In this document: positions 33,611 through 44,600 of the stretch, piece by piece
Layout: every line of letters starts with the position of its first letter
Numbering within the stretch: the stretch's first letter is position 1
Source of the DNA: Micromussa lordhowensis
Taxonomy: Eukaryota > Cnidaria > Anthozoa > Scleractinia > Lobophylliidae
Assembly: GCA_964020085.1 (NCBI GenBank)
Contig: OZ026595.1
Coordinates: 15,098,422 to 15,162,421 of the forward strand
Direction: 5' to 3'
DNA: 64,000 nt
Program-made: the position numbers and the translations under genes
Notes under the pieces: generated by a model
What the model saw: only the letters and a program-made list of their open reading frames with translations
The model's database searches: none
What the model was told of the DNA's origin: nothing

Positions 33611-34619
33611 TATTATAGCTAGCAGAATCAAACACAGAAATTTCACATTCGCACCAATACTTCCTAGCAATATATTCCATAACAATAAACAATTATTGCA
33701 TGAGGTTTTTGGTGGGCTTGGGATGAACATCACAGAAATCGAATCGAATGATTGTTTTCCTATGCATTGAACGAAATGAAAAAAAAATGGAAGTCATGCT
33801 TTTACTTCTTCCGGCAAGCATCACGAAACGTGCGAAGATGAGATGATTTTCCATAGACAACATGGTAAACCCTCACCTTGAGTGCCCCTGACGTGACATG
33901 ATTTCGATAATTCACTTTACGCTTTCGGCCAATCACAAAACAGTCAGAGAGTTCAATGTATAATAATCTCACCTAAAACAGGAATCTCGGTGTAATGTCA
34001 ATGATGCTCGAACTAATTAGGTACCCCAACCCCTGCAATGATATTTTCTTTCTCTCGCTGCCCTAAATAACGCTCCGCTTAGCCTCTTTCTGCGGCTAAC
34101 TATGGCCAACAAACGCCAAACTCACCTCCAACTCATCTATATTGCCACATCTTGAATCCACTCCCCTCGGTCGGCCATAACTAAGGTGGTGTATCATAAA
34201 TGAGGTGGTCTATCAGCCGCTGGTTAACTTTAATACCGCCAGCTCGCTTACAATCACAGCCAGAATTTCCACAACTTCAGACCGCATTTTAAACCCTTTT
34301 AATTATATGCACGAACTCAAAACTGACTCCAGCGCGATCTCTGTTTACTCTACAAGGATTTGCACATGTTTTTAATCTCATCCCTTCAAAGACAGCCCGG
34401 ATATAAGCCTGCAAAGTTGGGTTCTCACGCTTTTCCCCAGTCCTACTCGCTTACGGGTCCCGGGCTACCCTCCCCTGGGGCCATCAATGAGTGAATGGCG
34501 CCTTGTACATATACACAGCGCGCACGAGCTGTCACATTTCAATCATCGATTGCGTTGTACAAAATATATACTCACAGCTTTTGCAACGTCGGTTCACTTC
34601 GCCCCTTTGCAGCTGAAAC
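33611..34619. other. no gene recognised; 5' flank of recombinase-like gene
   Basis: Contains GC-richer sequence near 34400-34620 that may hold the promoter of the gene starting at 34620. No defined motif could be assigned. Confidence 0.4.
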
Positions 34620-34955
34620 ATGCAGCGTCTCCTCGCTTACCACTTTTCTTCCTCCGAAGAATCGAGTTCAGACGAATCCCAAACGGCAGAATCATTTCAG
34701 CTCCGAGCTTCATCCAAGAAACTCTGTACAAGCCACGAACGAATCGCCCTTCAGCCTGAGCGAACAACACCTTCCCCTTCAAGCAATCTGCAGCTTCAAG
34801 AACAACAGATCCACGACGCAGAACTTCAAGGAAACCAAGAACAAAACCCAGCGAAAGACGAACCGCAGCAGCAAGAAGAACAAGAACTAGAAGACTTCGC
34901 AGAAGAATTCCACGAACAAGAGGAAGAATTACAGGTAGAACAAGAACAAAGCAGC

Positions 34956-34989
34956 CATTTGCAAGGAGACGACATTTGCAAGGAGACGA
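34956..34989 (+). repeat. 17-bp tandem duplication causing a frameshift
   Basis: CATTTGCAAGGAGACGA occurs twice in direct succession (34956-34972 and 34973-34989). With a single copy, the upstream and downstream frames would be continuous. Confidence 0.9.
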
Positions 34990-36149
34990 CTCCGGTCTTC
35001 CGCCCACCAGAAAAGTCCGACAGAAAACATACGCCCTGGACCAGAAAGAACTGCCCCTAGAAATGGCAACATTCCTGCAGGAAGTGAAAAGGTTTTTCAC
35101 TCGTGAAGTCAACTTGCAGAGACAAGCGAAACCACTAGCTGCATCTACATTCCAGAAAGCACACGAAAGAATATTGTGTGCGTTATTTCGGAAGTTCGGA
35201 GAGAATTCTTTTCACGGTTTTATTATTGTTGTCTCTATTAATCTGCTAACTTCGTCCTTTTCATGCCTTCAGGTTTTTTTGGGATTCTTAAAGAATCGCC
35301 AAGTCGAATTACAGCCTAACGTGTTTTTGCATGGAGTTTTGCTCAAAGATTATCTGGACTATCTCAAGGTAACGCGACGAATGTCGAATCTTTTTTGCTT
35401 TGCCTATCCATGCTCCTAGTTTCCAAATTCATTTGTAAACTTCAAGACTGTTCAATGAAGGCAACTCTGTTCAAAAACATTGCATTGTTTGCTGAATTTG
35501 TACTTCAGATGTAGATGTGTGTCAGGGAATATATCAAGTTATGTTATGTACCAATTCATCTCCTGGACTGCAGAATTTGTTATTCGTGAAACTGCTTGGT
35601 TCAAATTTTAACAAATGAATGATAATGACTTCCATAGATCATGCAGGTGACACACTTACAGACATATTTTTCTCCCGTTTAGTATATTCTTTTTATTATT
35701 CCCAGCTATTTTTGTATTTAAGTACTTGTTTTAGAATTCTCAAGGTGTTTTATCCTGGCTACGGTTCTTATGTTTTTAAAAAAATTACAATGCTAACAAA
35801 ACCTATATTCGTGACCGACAAAATTTCTAAATAGTGATATTTACCACTTGTTGTTATTGTTATTGACTTTTCGCTGCTATGTCATGAATGTTGTGTCTTA
35901 AAGCAACCGAATAAGTAATGTAGCATTTCTTTTTAATTTTAAGGGATCACAGGGAATTATCAGCAGCAAACGTCTCAAATCACTGCTCTTCGATCTTGTA
36001 CCCAGCAAAATTCCTTCACCAGGAGAGCGCCTTGACATTCCCGTCATCAAGCAGCTCAGAACTCAGGCCACACTTTTCCAGAGGCAAGGTGATTTGGAAC
36101 GTCCCCAGACCAAAGAAGAGCTGAAAGCCCTTAACCGTTGGCTTGACTG

Positions 36150-38403
36150 GTAAGCTGGAGTATTATTATTTTATTGCGTTGCAATCCGTCTTAAGTTTCA
36201 ATATGTCACCTCTCATGCGGAGCTTGTTAATTTCAGTTCTAAATTGTAAGCCGTAGTCATATTGGGAGAGGGTCTTGGTTCGCGAAGAACAAGACATTGA
36301 CTCGCATAAAAACGGTCACCCGTTAGCTAACGTCTTCGCGTGAGAGGTGAATATGGCAGTTGGCGCCTGGGTTCAAACCACTAGGCAGTGAATGTAACTT
36401 TTTTAAGCCTGCCTGCCTGGCTGTTGAAACTACAATACTGACCATAAAGCACTAACCCGCAATAAAGAAGCAAGCTGATTCTATCAGAAACGTTTCACAA
36501 CCAGATGTAACAGGGCGAACGACTTGTAACGCAAGTCTCACAACTCTATCGCAGTATCGCAGACATCACATTCAGGCACAACTTTCAAACTTTGATCTCC
36601 CACAAGTGCTAAAAAAGAGGTGTCCAGTTTTCCATTCGTGAACATTTTTATGCCTACTGACGTATTAATTGGCCTACAACATTTTCCCACTTGACTGATT
36701 TCCGTTGAAGAAATGGGATAAAGTGGCACCCACCGTTGCAGACGTTACATCAAAAACAACCTCAATATTGAGTGCACTAGTACTTATTCAAAATTTGTGT
36801 GAATATCCAGGGTTTTTGATATGACCTGCTTCAAATATCTGTTTGGAGGACACAAGATGCTTTTTACATGATGATCACAGAAAAATATTCACAGGAAATG
36901 CAGAAATATATGCTGAATGTAATGAGAGAGATGTGTTGTGTGACACTACATTACATCTATGGTCCTGTAGTGTAATGCTTTGGCTTTTAAGAACTATTTT
37001 GAACTGTTGCTTAAGTTCATCAAGTGTATTGTCCGCGACGTGATGTCCAGAACAATGTTTTGCTGCCATCATTCGGAAAGATTTCTTTTTACCAAAGTGT
37101 TTCTCTTGGATATCTAGCTGTGTGGCAAAAATGTTTTTAAATGTTTTCCTCTGCATCGAAAATTATTTTTGCTATAAAATTATCTACTTTAAAAAAAAGT
37201 TCAGAGTGAAGTTTATATCACCCATGTATCAACTCTAAAGAGGTACTTTTTCTGATACAAGTGTTTCAACTCCTTACTTTGGGGACCCCCTGAATAAGAC
37301 AGAGCTGGCATTTATTTCTCTGTGAACTTCGACTTGTCAACAACATAGAACAGGGTATAATTACACAAGCAACCTCTTTTTAAAAATCTGCATTTCCTCA
37401 CACATGGTTTTCAACTCACCAGCTTGCTCTTTGACATGTTAAAAGTCTCTTGCCTTATCTTCCCCTGGTGCTTACACAATTTGTGTGTCTGGCTTTAATA
37501 CAATTTTTAATATAAGTAACACTGAGATTGCTTGTTATTTATTTTTATTCGCTCATTTCTTTCTTTATTTAATTGCGGTGTTTGTATCATCAATAGGTAA
37601 TAATGATATTTTTATTTCATTGATACGTGACAAGTTGGATTTTTAAGTGAATTTGATTACTGGACTTGGATTAATAGGAGGTCCTATTTCAGGGTTCTCA
37701 TTAATTTCCCGCTACTTTAAATTTACAGCCGTCTACTTTTCGGTTATAAGATTGCTATGAACAATGACACAACATGAAATAGATGTAAATCGGTCTCTAA
37801 AAAAAATTACCAGCTGAAATAAACATCAGCTTGAAATGCATTTCAACCACTTTCTGAAAGATTGAAACAAATTCAAAACGATATACACGAACAGTGACAA
37901 AAGGAGTTTACATTTATTTTTTTTCTGCTTTGAATGGCCTTAATCTTATACAAAACCTTTACTTTAAATGGAATCCTGCCCTTTTGGGGGTGTACTGAAC
38001 TCATTATTTGGATTCGCTGAATAGCTAAAATTCAAAGAAATAAAAGATTTTCAGTACAATTTATTGTCAAGTCTTGTTTAAAACTATTTTTTATTACAAA
38101 ACGGCTGGCCAAAATGCAAGAAACAGCATACCTGACCTTCCAGATTTTGGAAATTTTCTGGGGTGGCATGACCCCAGACTCCCCTGCCGATGACACTTGC
38201 TTCTCCCGTCGCCTACTTTTATAGTTGTTTCATCTACTCCAAACCTTATTGAAAACCCTGTAATTTTAAGAACACCTTAGCCATTTTCACAGCTTGGGTC
38301 TCATGGACCTATCATATCTTTCAGCGAGAGCCCCGTCTTTTGCATGACACGTGTGACGCTGCGGTTGCTCTAACCGGTGTTAATATGATTCAACCATTTT
38401 CAG
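36150..38403. other. large intron of the recombinase-like gene
   Basis: 2.25 kb without recognisable exons. Minus-strand frames near 36538-36729 and 36875-37156 have no domain I can name. They may be remnants of another element. Confidence 0.4.
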
Positions 38404-39049
38404 GGATCAGATTGTCAATGCTTGCAGTGTGCAGAGGGATTATTTTGACATGGCTGTCAACAAGAGAGACAAAGCACGGGAGTGTTGTGACCTTGTGATT
38501 CTGGCCATGTACGTCTTCATTCCTCCCGGACGCGGTGTGGAGGTTCGTACTCTAGAGATACAAAGAAACTGGCAGCAATTTCATCCTAATCAAGTCAAAG
38601 ACAGGAATGTCCTCCTGGTAAAAGATTCGCATGAGGTGACACTTTACTTTTACAAATACAAAACTGCCAAGTTCTTTGGCCGTCAGGAGCTGAATTTGAA
38701 GGTAAGACGAAGCAATATTGATCATTGGGACAGACTCTGTCTCTAACTGTATTTTTGGGCAATGTCAAGGGTGTGGGGAATTTGGTCTTGGTACTTAGTT
38801 TTTTTGTGGGGGTGTGACAACATATGCAACACCAATGTTTATGGGGTGGGGTAGTACTTGCTTATTGAAAGTGAAGGATTAACTTTGCCAAGATCTTTAT
38901 TATACTTTGTAATGCAAATAGACTAATCTATAAACTGACGACAGGCTCACCATGAACTGTGCAAAATCCTGCTAGACTTTGTCAACAATCACCGCCCAAA
39001 GTTGGTAGGGAAGGAAAGTGGTGACATCTTGCTTCTCCCTGGTGAAAAT

Positions 39050-39900
39050 CCTGACAGGATCTTTGAGGATCTTTAAAAGATATTCAAGGACCTGCCAAAG
39101 ATCCTTAAAGATAAGGATCTTTTAAGGATCCTTTAAAGATCTTTGAAGATCTTTCAAAGAAATTCAAGGATCTTTAATGTAAAGATCTTTCAAGGATCTT
39201 TGCTAGGATCCTTTAAGATCCTTAAGGATTCTGTGAACATCTTTCAAAGATCTTTGAAGAATATTTTCATGGATCTTTCAAAGATCTTTGCTAAGATCCT
39301 TCAGGATCTTTAAGGATTTTATCAAGATCTTCCAAGGATCTTTGGTAAGATCCCAAAAGGATCTTCACTAGGATCCTTCAAGATCCTTGAGGATTCCATA
39401 AGGATATTTGAAGGATCATTAAGGAATCTATTCAAGGGTCTTTCAAAGATCTTTGCCAAGATCCTTCAGGATCTTCAAGGATTTTATCAAGATCTTGCAA
39501 AGATCCTTAGTAAGATCCCAAAAGGATCTTTGCTAGGATCCTTCAAGATCCTTAAGGATTATATGAGGATCTTTCAAAGATCTTTGTGGAATCTTTGCAA
39601 GGATCTTGCAAAGATCTTTGCTAAGATCCTTCAGGATCTTCAAAGATTTTATCAAGATCCTGCAAAGATCCTTGGTAAGATCCAAAAAGGATCTTTGCTA
39701 GAATCCTTCAAGATCCTTAAGGATTATATGAGGATCTTTCAAAGGTCTTTGATGAATCTTTGCAAGGATCTTGCAAAGATCTTTGCTAAGATCCTTCAGA
39801 TCTTCAATGATTATATCAAGATCTACGAGGATCTTTCAAAGATCTTGCAAAGATCCTTGGTAAGAGTCAACAGAATCTTTTCTAGGATTGTTGAGAATTT
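39050..39900. repeat. GATC-rich satellite with 165-bp higher-order period
   Basis: Short AAGGATCTTT / AAAGATCCTT units are organised into 165-bp blocks. A CCTTCAAGATCC-type marker recurs near 39211, 39376, 39541 and 39706. As 165 is 55 codons, a 55-residue repeat frame appears on the plus strand. The array begins within the last readable exon of the recombinase-like gene (GACAGGATCTTTGAGGATC). Confidence 0.9.
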
Positions 39901-40612
39901 CAAACATGTATGACTTTACCTCATTCAAAGTGGTGCATGTTATCAGCTTGTCAGCTAATATAATTAGAACACCTTAGAACCATTTATAATTGTTGTTACA
40001 GTACTTTATTAAAAACTACAACAGGTGTCAGATTCAGTCTCATATGTAAAGACAGGGTTCAAAAACAGATTCGCTCCATAGTTCCCCTAATGTATCATAT
40101 AGGAGAACCAAACTCGATTAAGTTAGACTGCAAAACAGTCGTTTTTGGACGTTTTTGGAAGGCACGTAGCGCCCTTCAAGCGTGATCCTTCGGTGTGAAG
40201 TGCGCGAGCCTACGGGCGTGTGAGGTGTCTCTCCCCCATTCTCCCTTGCCGCTTTTACACTCGTGCTGGACTGCTGTGCTGGATTGTAAACGAAACTTGT
40301 GATGATGTTGTGATTAGCAGCCCAAAAATCATGCCGTTAAACCAAAATTAGCATCAAATTGCAAATATTTTGTAATTGTAAATACTTATTTTCTATAGCA
40401 TAATTATACACACAATTCTACATTGTTAAGAAAATAATGATTTGATGGTCAAAATGCATTGCGTAGTTCAACTGGCTCTCAGGTACGTCTCCACTTGTCA
40501 ATGCCATTTTGAATTTCGGACATGACATTAAAATCCTTTTCAGATATTTTCAACTCTGGATTGAAAACTTGCACATGTGCAACTCATGACACTGTAAAGT
40601 CACTGTTGTAGC
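39901..40612. other. no gene recognised
   Basis: AT-rich sequence with a GC-richer island near 40130-40260 that contains CTGCAAAACAGTCG. It looks like a dispersed repeat, but I cannot name it. Confidence 0.35.
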
Positions 40613-40618
40613 TTAGTC

Positions 40619-41071
40619 ATGTTGGTAATATTTTAAAACTGGACTAACATAGCCACTTATACCAGCACTTTCTGAAGATACAAACACACATCTGCAGACA
40701 ATGTCACAGCAAGGTATACAAACGTCTGAAGAAGTCTCCTTTACAGCCTGAAAGTGCTTTCCAAGAATGTCCTTCTCAATGAATGATTTAACCATTGGAT
40801 CATCCTGTTCTTCCAGCTCTGATGAACAGATGCTTCCTTTCTTTTCAAACTTCTGAATAACAGCAAACCCATTGTTCCTGGCAAGTAAGAAGTACTGCAC
40901 AATTCCGCATTCATCTTTACCATCTTCTTGGAACTGAATGATGTAACTGCAGCTTTTCCCTTTTCTCTTATAGGCCAAACTGTGAAAGACCTGGCCATCT
41001 TGGAACAATCTACTGGCCTGATGAACTTGCTGTTCCTCCAGATCCAAGCACCGGACTGCGCTGTTTGACAA
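40619..41071 (-). CDS. C-terminal exon of an unidentified, possibly transposon-associated protein
   Basis: The minus-strand frame gives about 150 residues to the stop at 40619. It is probably a last exon with an acceptor near 41090 (CACTCAAG before AACAGCCCC). It contains VFHSLAYKRKGKSCSYIIQF and GIVQYFLLARNN. This 'hS-Y-R...sY-v-F...yG-v' pattern resembles a C-terminal region I associate with invertebrate transposase-derived proteins, but the family cannot be named with confidence. The last part has many Cys (IPCCDIVCRC). It lies divergently 545 bp from the BEN-domain gene. No upstream exons were found, so it may be a fragment. Confidence 0.4.
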
Positions 41072-41616
41072 TTTGGGGCTGTTCTTGAGTGGTAGAAATA
41101 AATAGCTCTTCTCTCCAATCTTATGAACACTATGACAAAGGTTTTTTCATTCTTTTGTTTACTCTCATCCATCACCAATTATCATACCCTGTCATCCCTC
41201 TGGTTCATTGACATGTGCGTACGTGTCATGGTGGATTGAGCTGGTGATCAGTGGTTTGATCACGAGCAACTTGATATATATATAAAAAAAAACTAACCCC
41301 TTTGGACTTGATGATAGAAGTTTATACTGTCAGATTCGTCGAGTAAAATTCGCTTCATGGCGAAAAAAAGAAAAGTGACATTACGTGCACCGTCAAGCCA
41401 GGGCGCTAACTCCGCCCCCGGTCAAATGCCTGGTAAGGTGCCGTCTTGCAACCCATGAAGCTTAAGAAATTTTGTGACGTAGGTGCCAACACGCGACTGA
41501 TCAGATTTCTGAGAAAAAGACAAGGTCCAAAAGGTCAATTTCGCGCTCAACGGATGTCACGGATTTGTTCTGCTTGTAACTCTGTTTTGGGTTTGTAGAG
41601 ATCGTTTACAAAAGAA

Positions 41617-44600
41617 ATGGCTACAAGTGAAAGGCTTCAGCTTCAAAAAATCAGAGAAGATTCCGGTAAGTAAATAAGACTTACTCAAGGTTCATTTCAA
41701 CTTAAGCTTGGCCTAAATCATACTAAAGCTAAAGGTTATGTCTCGTTTTAAACGTTTTAGTGAGAAGTGCCATGTCTCGCTCTTACAATGAGCAAGTTGT
41801 GAAGGCGATACTATTAAATTGGCCAGCTTTAATGTATGCAAACTGGATTGTGCGAACCACCACACACACATGCTTTACATCTGTCACATCCACTTTGTTT
41901 CAGTTGAGGATAATAGAATGAAAACATTTTTCCAACATACTTTTCTGGAAAAGGAAAACGTCTTGGCTAATTGCGTTTAAGGTTTTCAACGGAGTTTTAC
42001 AAATAATATTGAAAGCAATTAGATTATGAGCTCGAGATTTCAATTAAACAATAGAGTGTTTCTTTCGAGGAACTATGGGCTGATTGTTGCCGCGCGGAAA
42101 TTTGATGTTCTTGAAACAAATATTTGCCCAGTAAACGAAGCTTCTAGGGTAAATTTGCTAGTTTTACGAACATCACATTTCCAAGGGGCAACTATCAGAC
42201 CAATAGTACTAGTTCCGAAACATAAACACTCTAAAGTGTTTATTGTTCAACGCTAAATTTTCTTCTGCGCGCCAGTCCAAGACTCAAATTTGAAATAATT
42301 TCAACTTTTTGAGATGAAAGCCAAACATAAAATTTGAAAGAGAGAACTGACTAAAACCCAGTTAATACAATTTGAACTGGTTATTTCCTCTACAATCGCT
42401 TGTTTACAGAAAATTTTTCACGGACGACTATTTATCTACCCTTAGTAGATTTATACTTAAATTTATAGACCCATCTGCTGTTGTACACAGCGTGCACGTG
42501 ACAGAGCGGTAAATTTGGCGGGAAGTCAGGACATGGCTAATTGAAAATCAAGACCGAAGGCCCAAAAATAAATAAATAATATTATTGCTTATAGCGCGCA
42601 AATTAACATTCCAATATGATCAAATGCGCGTAAATTCTAGTTTACCGTACAGATCCTTAGCTCTGACTTTAATTTTTCCATAAAGAGTTAAAGGCAAGAA
42701 CCTTTGTCGGAAGGTTTCTGGTTTACCTGGCCAATTTGGTTTATTTTACTTCCCAATTGACTGAATTTCTTCTGTAGAATCTGATGATCAATGGGCCCTT
42801 GTCCTGTTTGAAGATGAGGACAAGTACAGCGTGGTTGAGAAAGACAGGATAAAAGAGGATCACTATGCCTACAATCAAGTCGTAAATGTATTGTGGGGAA
42901 AAGGGAGGCTTGCACAATACTACCCAGCAAAGTTGGTCGCATGTGGTAATGCCCCATTATTGAAAATTATTAGTATTTTATCCTTTCAACATTTATACAT
43001 TCTTGCCACCCAGCCCACTTTTGTTGTACAGTTTCAGAAATTCTTTAAGTTTATTCAATCATTGCAGGGTCTAAAAAATTGAAAAAGTTAAATTGAAGGG
43101 ACAATGTCCTGGCTGTTGACACTAAATCTCTCTATATTATTTTTCCTTTATTTTGCCAAAAGAGCTATACTTACATGTATACCCACGCCAAAAATTGGAT
43201 AAAAATATTCTATAGAGAAAAATGGAGCAGTCAAGTATTTTGAGGAAGAAGTAATGCACCGGATTAAGTGAAAGGGGATCAGAATTCATCAATTCTGGTG
43301 TAACTGTTTCTATTTCATTTTGCTTCACTGGCACACTCAGGGTAGTAAGCAGAAAAATAGTCTTGAGCCCTGCTTATCGTTACATGTTTACATTATCAAA
43401 TTGTGATTGCAGCATATTTTCTGTTATTGTCAGGGTCTAAGGATGATTGTGAAAAGGAGTCATTGGACCTCTCCTTTTCCACCGACCACAACACCAATAA
43501 AGGTGACATAAAGAGTCGTGTATTCACAAAGTAGTTCAACTGTATCATTCAAATTATATGCACTGGATGCAAATATGAGCAGCCACCCAGTTGAAACCTA
43601 GGAAAAGTTGCACGAAAGGTGTTTTGTTTCATCAATGATCTGATATTTGTGTTCCCCAAGGCCTCCGATAGGGATTGAAATCTTCCACAGGAAGGTAAGT
43701 TTTTTTTTTCAGTTTTCTCCTTCGCCTCCGAACAGAAAACAGGTGAGAGAAAGGAATTCACGTTCACCAAGGGAACTGTAAAAGTTTGTCTTTGAAAATG
43801 TGTCACCGATTGATCGCACTTAGCTCCAAGTCATTGTCATTTGCCTCGAAGCTCTCACAGCTGTTTTCACTTGGGCAGTTGAAGTTCATTCCCTTGGTAT
43901 TCCACTGTAATATTTGTATCATGTGATGCAGTCTGAGTAAAGTGGATGTGGATGTAACCAATAACAACAATAGCAATAAAAGAACTTCTTATTCTTTCAA
44001 GAGGAGCTTTTCTTTACCTTGGGGAAGGTACTGGCAATGCAAATTGTGTTGGAACACTGCCAGGCATGACATGCCATTTCCTAAGATCTTCAATGTTTTT
44101 AGAACATGACATCAGCGAGAATTCAGAGAAGTGGTCTTCTACTCCTAAGAGGGCACAAGATGCAAGTGACGGTGGTAAAGTTCAAGCAAAGAAAATGAAG
44201 AAAGGTATGTTTAGTGATCTCCCCAATCAAGAGTTTTTGTTATAAATTTGTAGAAATTTGAGGCCAATACTTCCACTTTTGTAACATAAATGATATTGGC
44301 ATGGACAAAATGGCACTCTGCATGCTGTATATAATTAGTGGCAATAGTTAATTAAAATTATGTCAAACCTCACATCTGTTGGTGTTAATTAATCCACAGG
44401 CCCAAATAAATCTGCTGGAGCCTCATGGGAAGGTAAGCGAAGTTCTTGTATTTGTTAGTCCAAATATAGACCTTCTCAAAACCCGTGTCTGCAAGATTGG
44501 ATAATTAGGTGGTGGCTCGTGAGTTCGTCCATTGCTTTAAACGTCTTGAGAATCGCCCGCTTTTGCAGTTTGCAGTCAACTTGCGGCAAGTCTAGTTCAA

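Larger units (their letters stand above)
34620..39076 (+). pseudogene. Crypton-like tyrosine recombinase gene, frameshifted and 3'-truncated
   Basis: The exon 1 frame starts at ATG 34620 with a Ser/Glu/Gln-rich N-terminus. It shifts frame at a 17-bp tandem duplication (34956-34989) and continues as KTYALDQKELPLEMATFLQ. Further exons: 35273-35368 (acceptor after CCTTCAG), 35944-36149, 38404-38701 and 38945-39076, in consistent phases. Exon 4 contains LVILAMYVFIPPGRGVEVR, matching the box I Arg region of Crypton/DIRS-type tyrosine recombinases, then YFYKYKTAKFFGRQE. Exon 5 has LLDFVNNHRPKL. The HxxR and Tyr boxes are missing, because the frame ends at a TAA just inside the GATC-rich repeat that starts at about 39050. 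The donor of exon 1 is unclear. Non-functional as read. Confidence 0.6.

Noticed and set aside
39050..39900. A CRISPR array
   Set aside because: Repeats are contiguous with no unique spacers, and the context is eukaryotic.
39530..39913. 127-residue repeat protein (DLAKIFAKILQ repeats)
   Set aside because: It is a translation of the 165-bp higher-order GATC repeat. The amphipathic look follows from the AAGATCTTT words.
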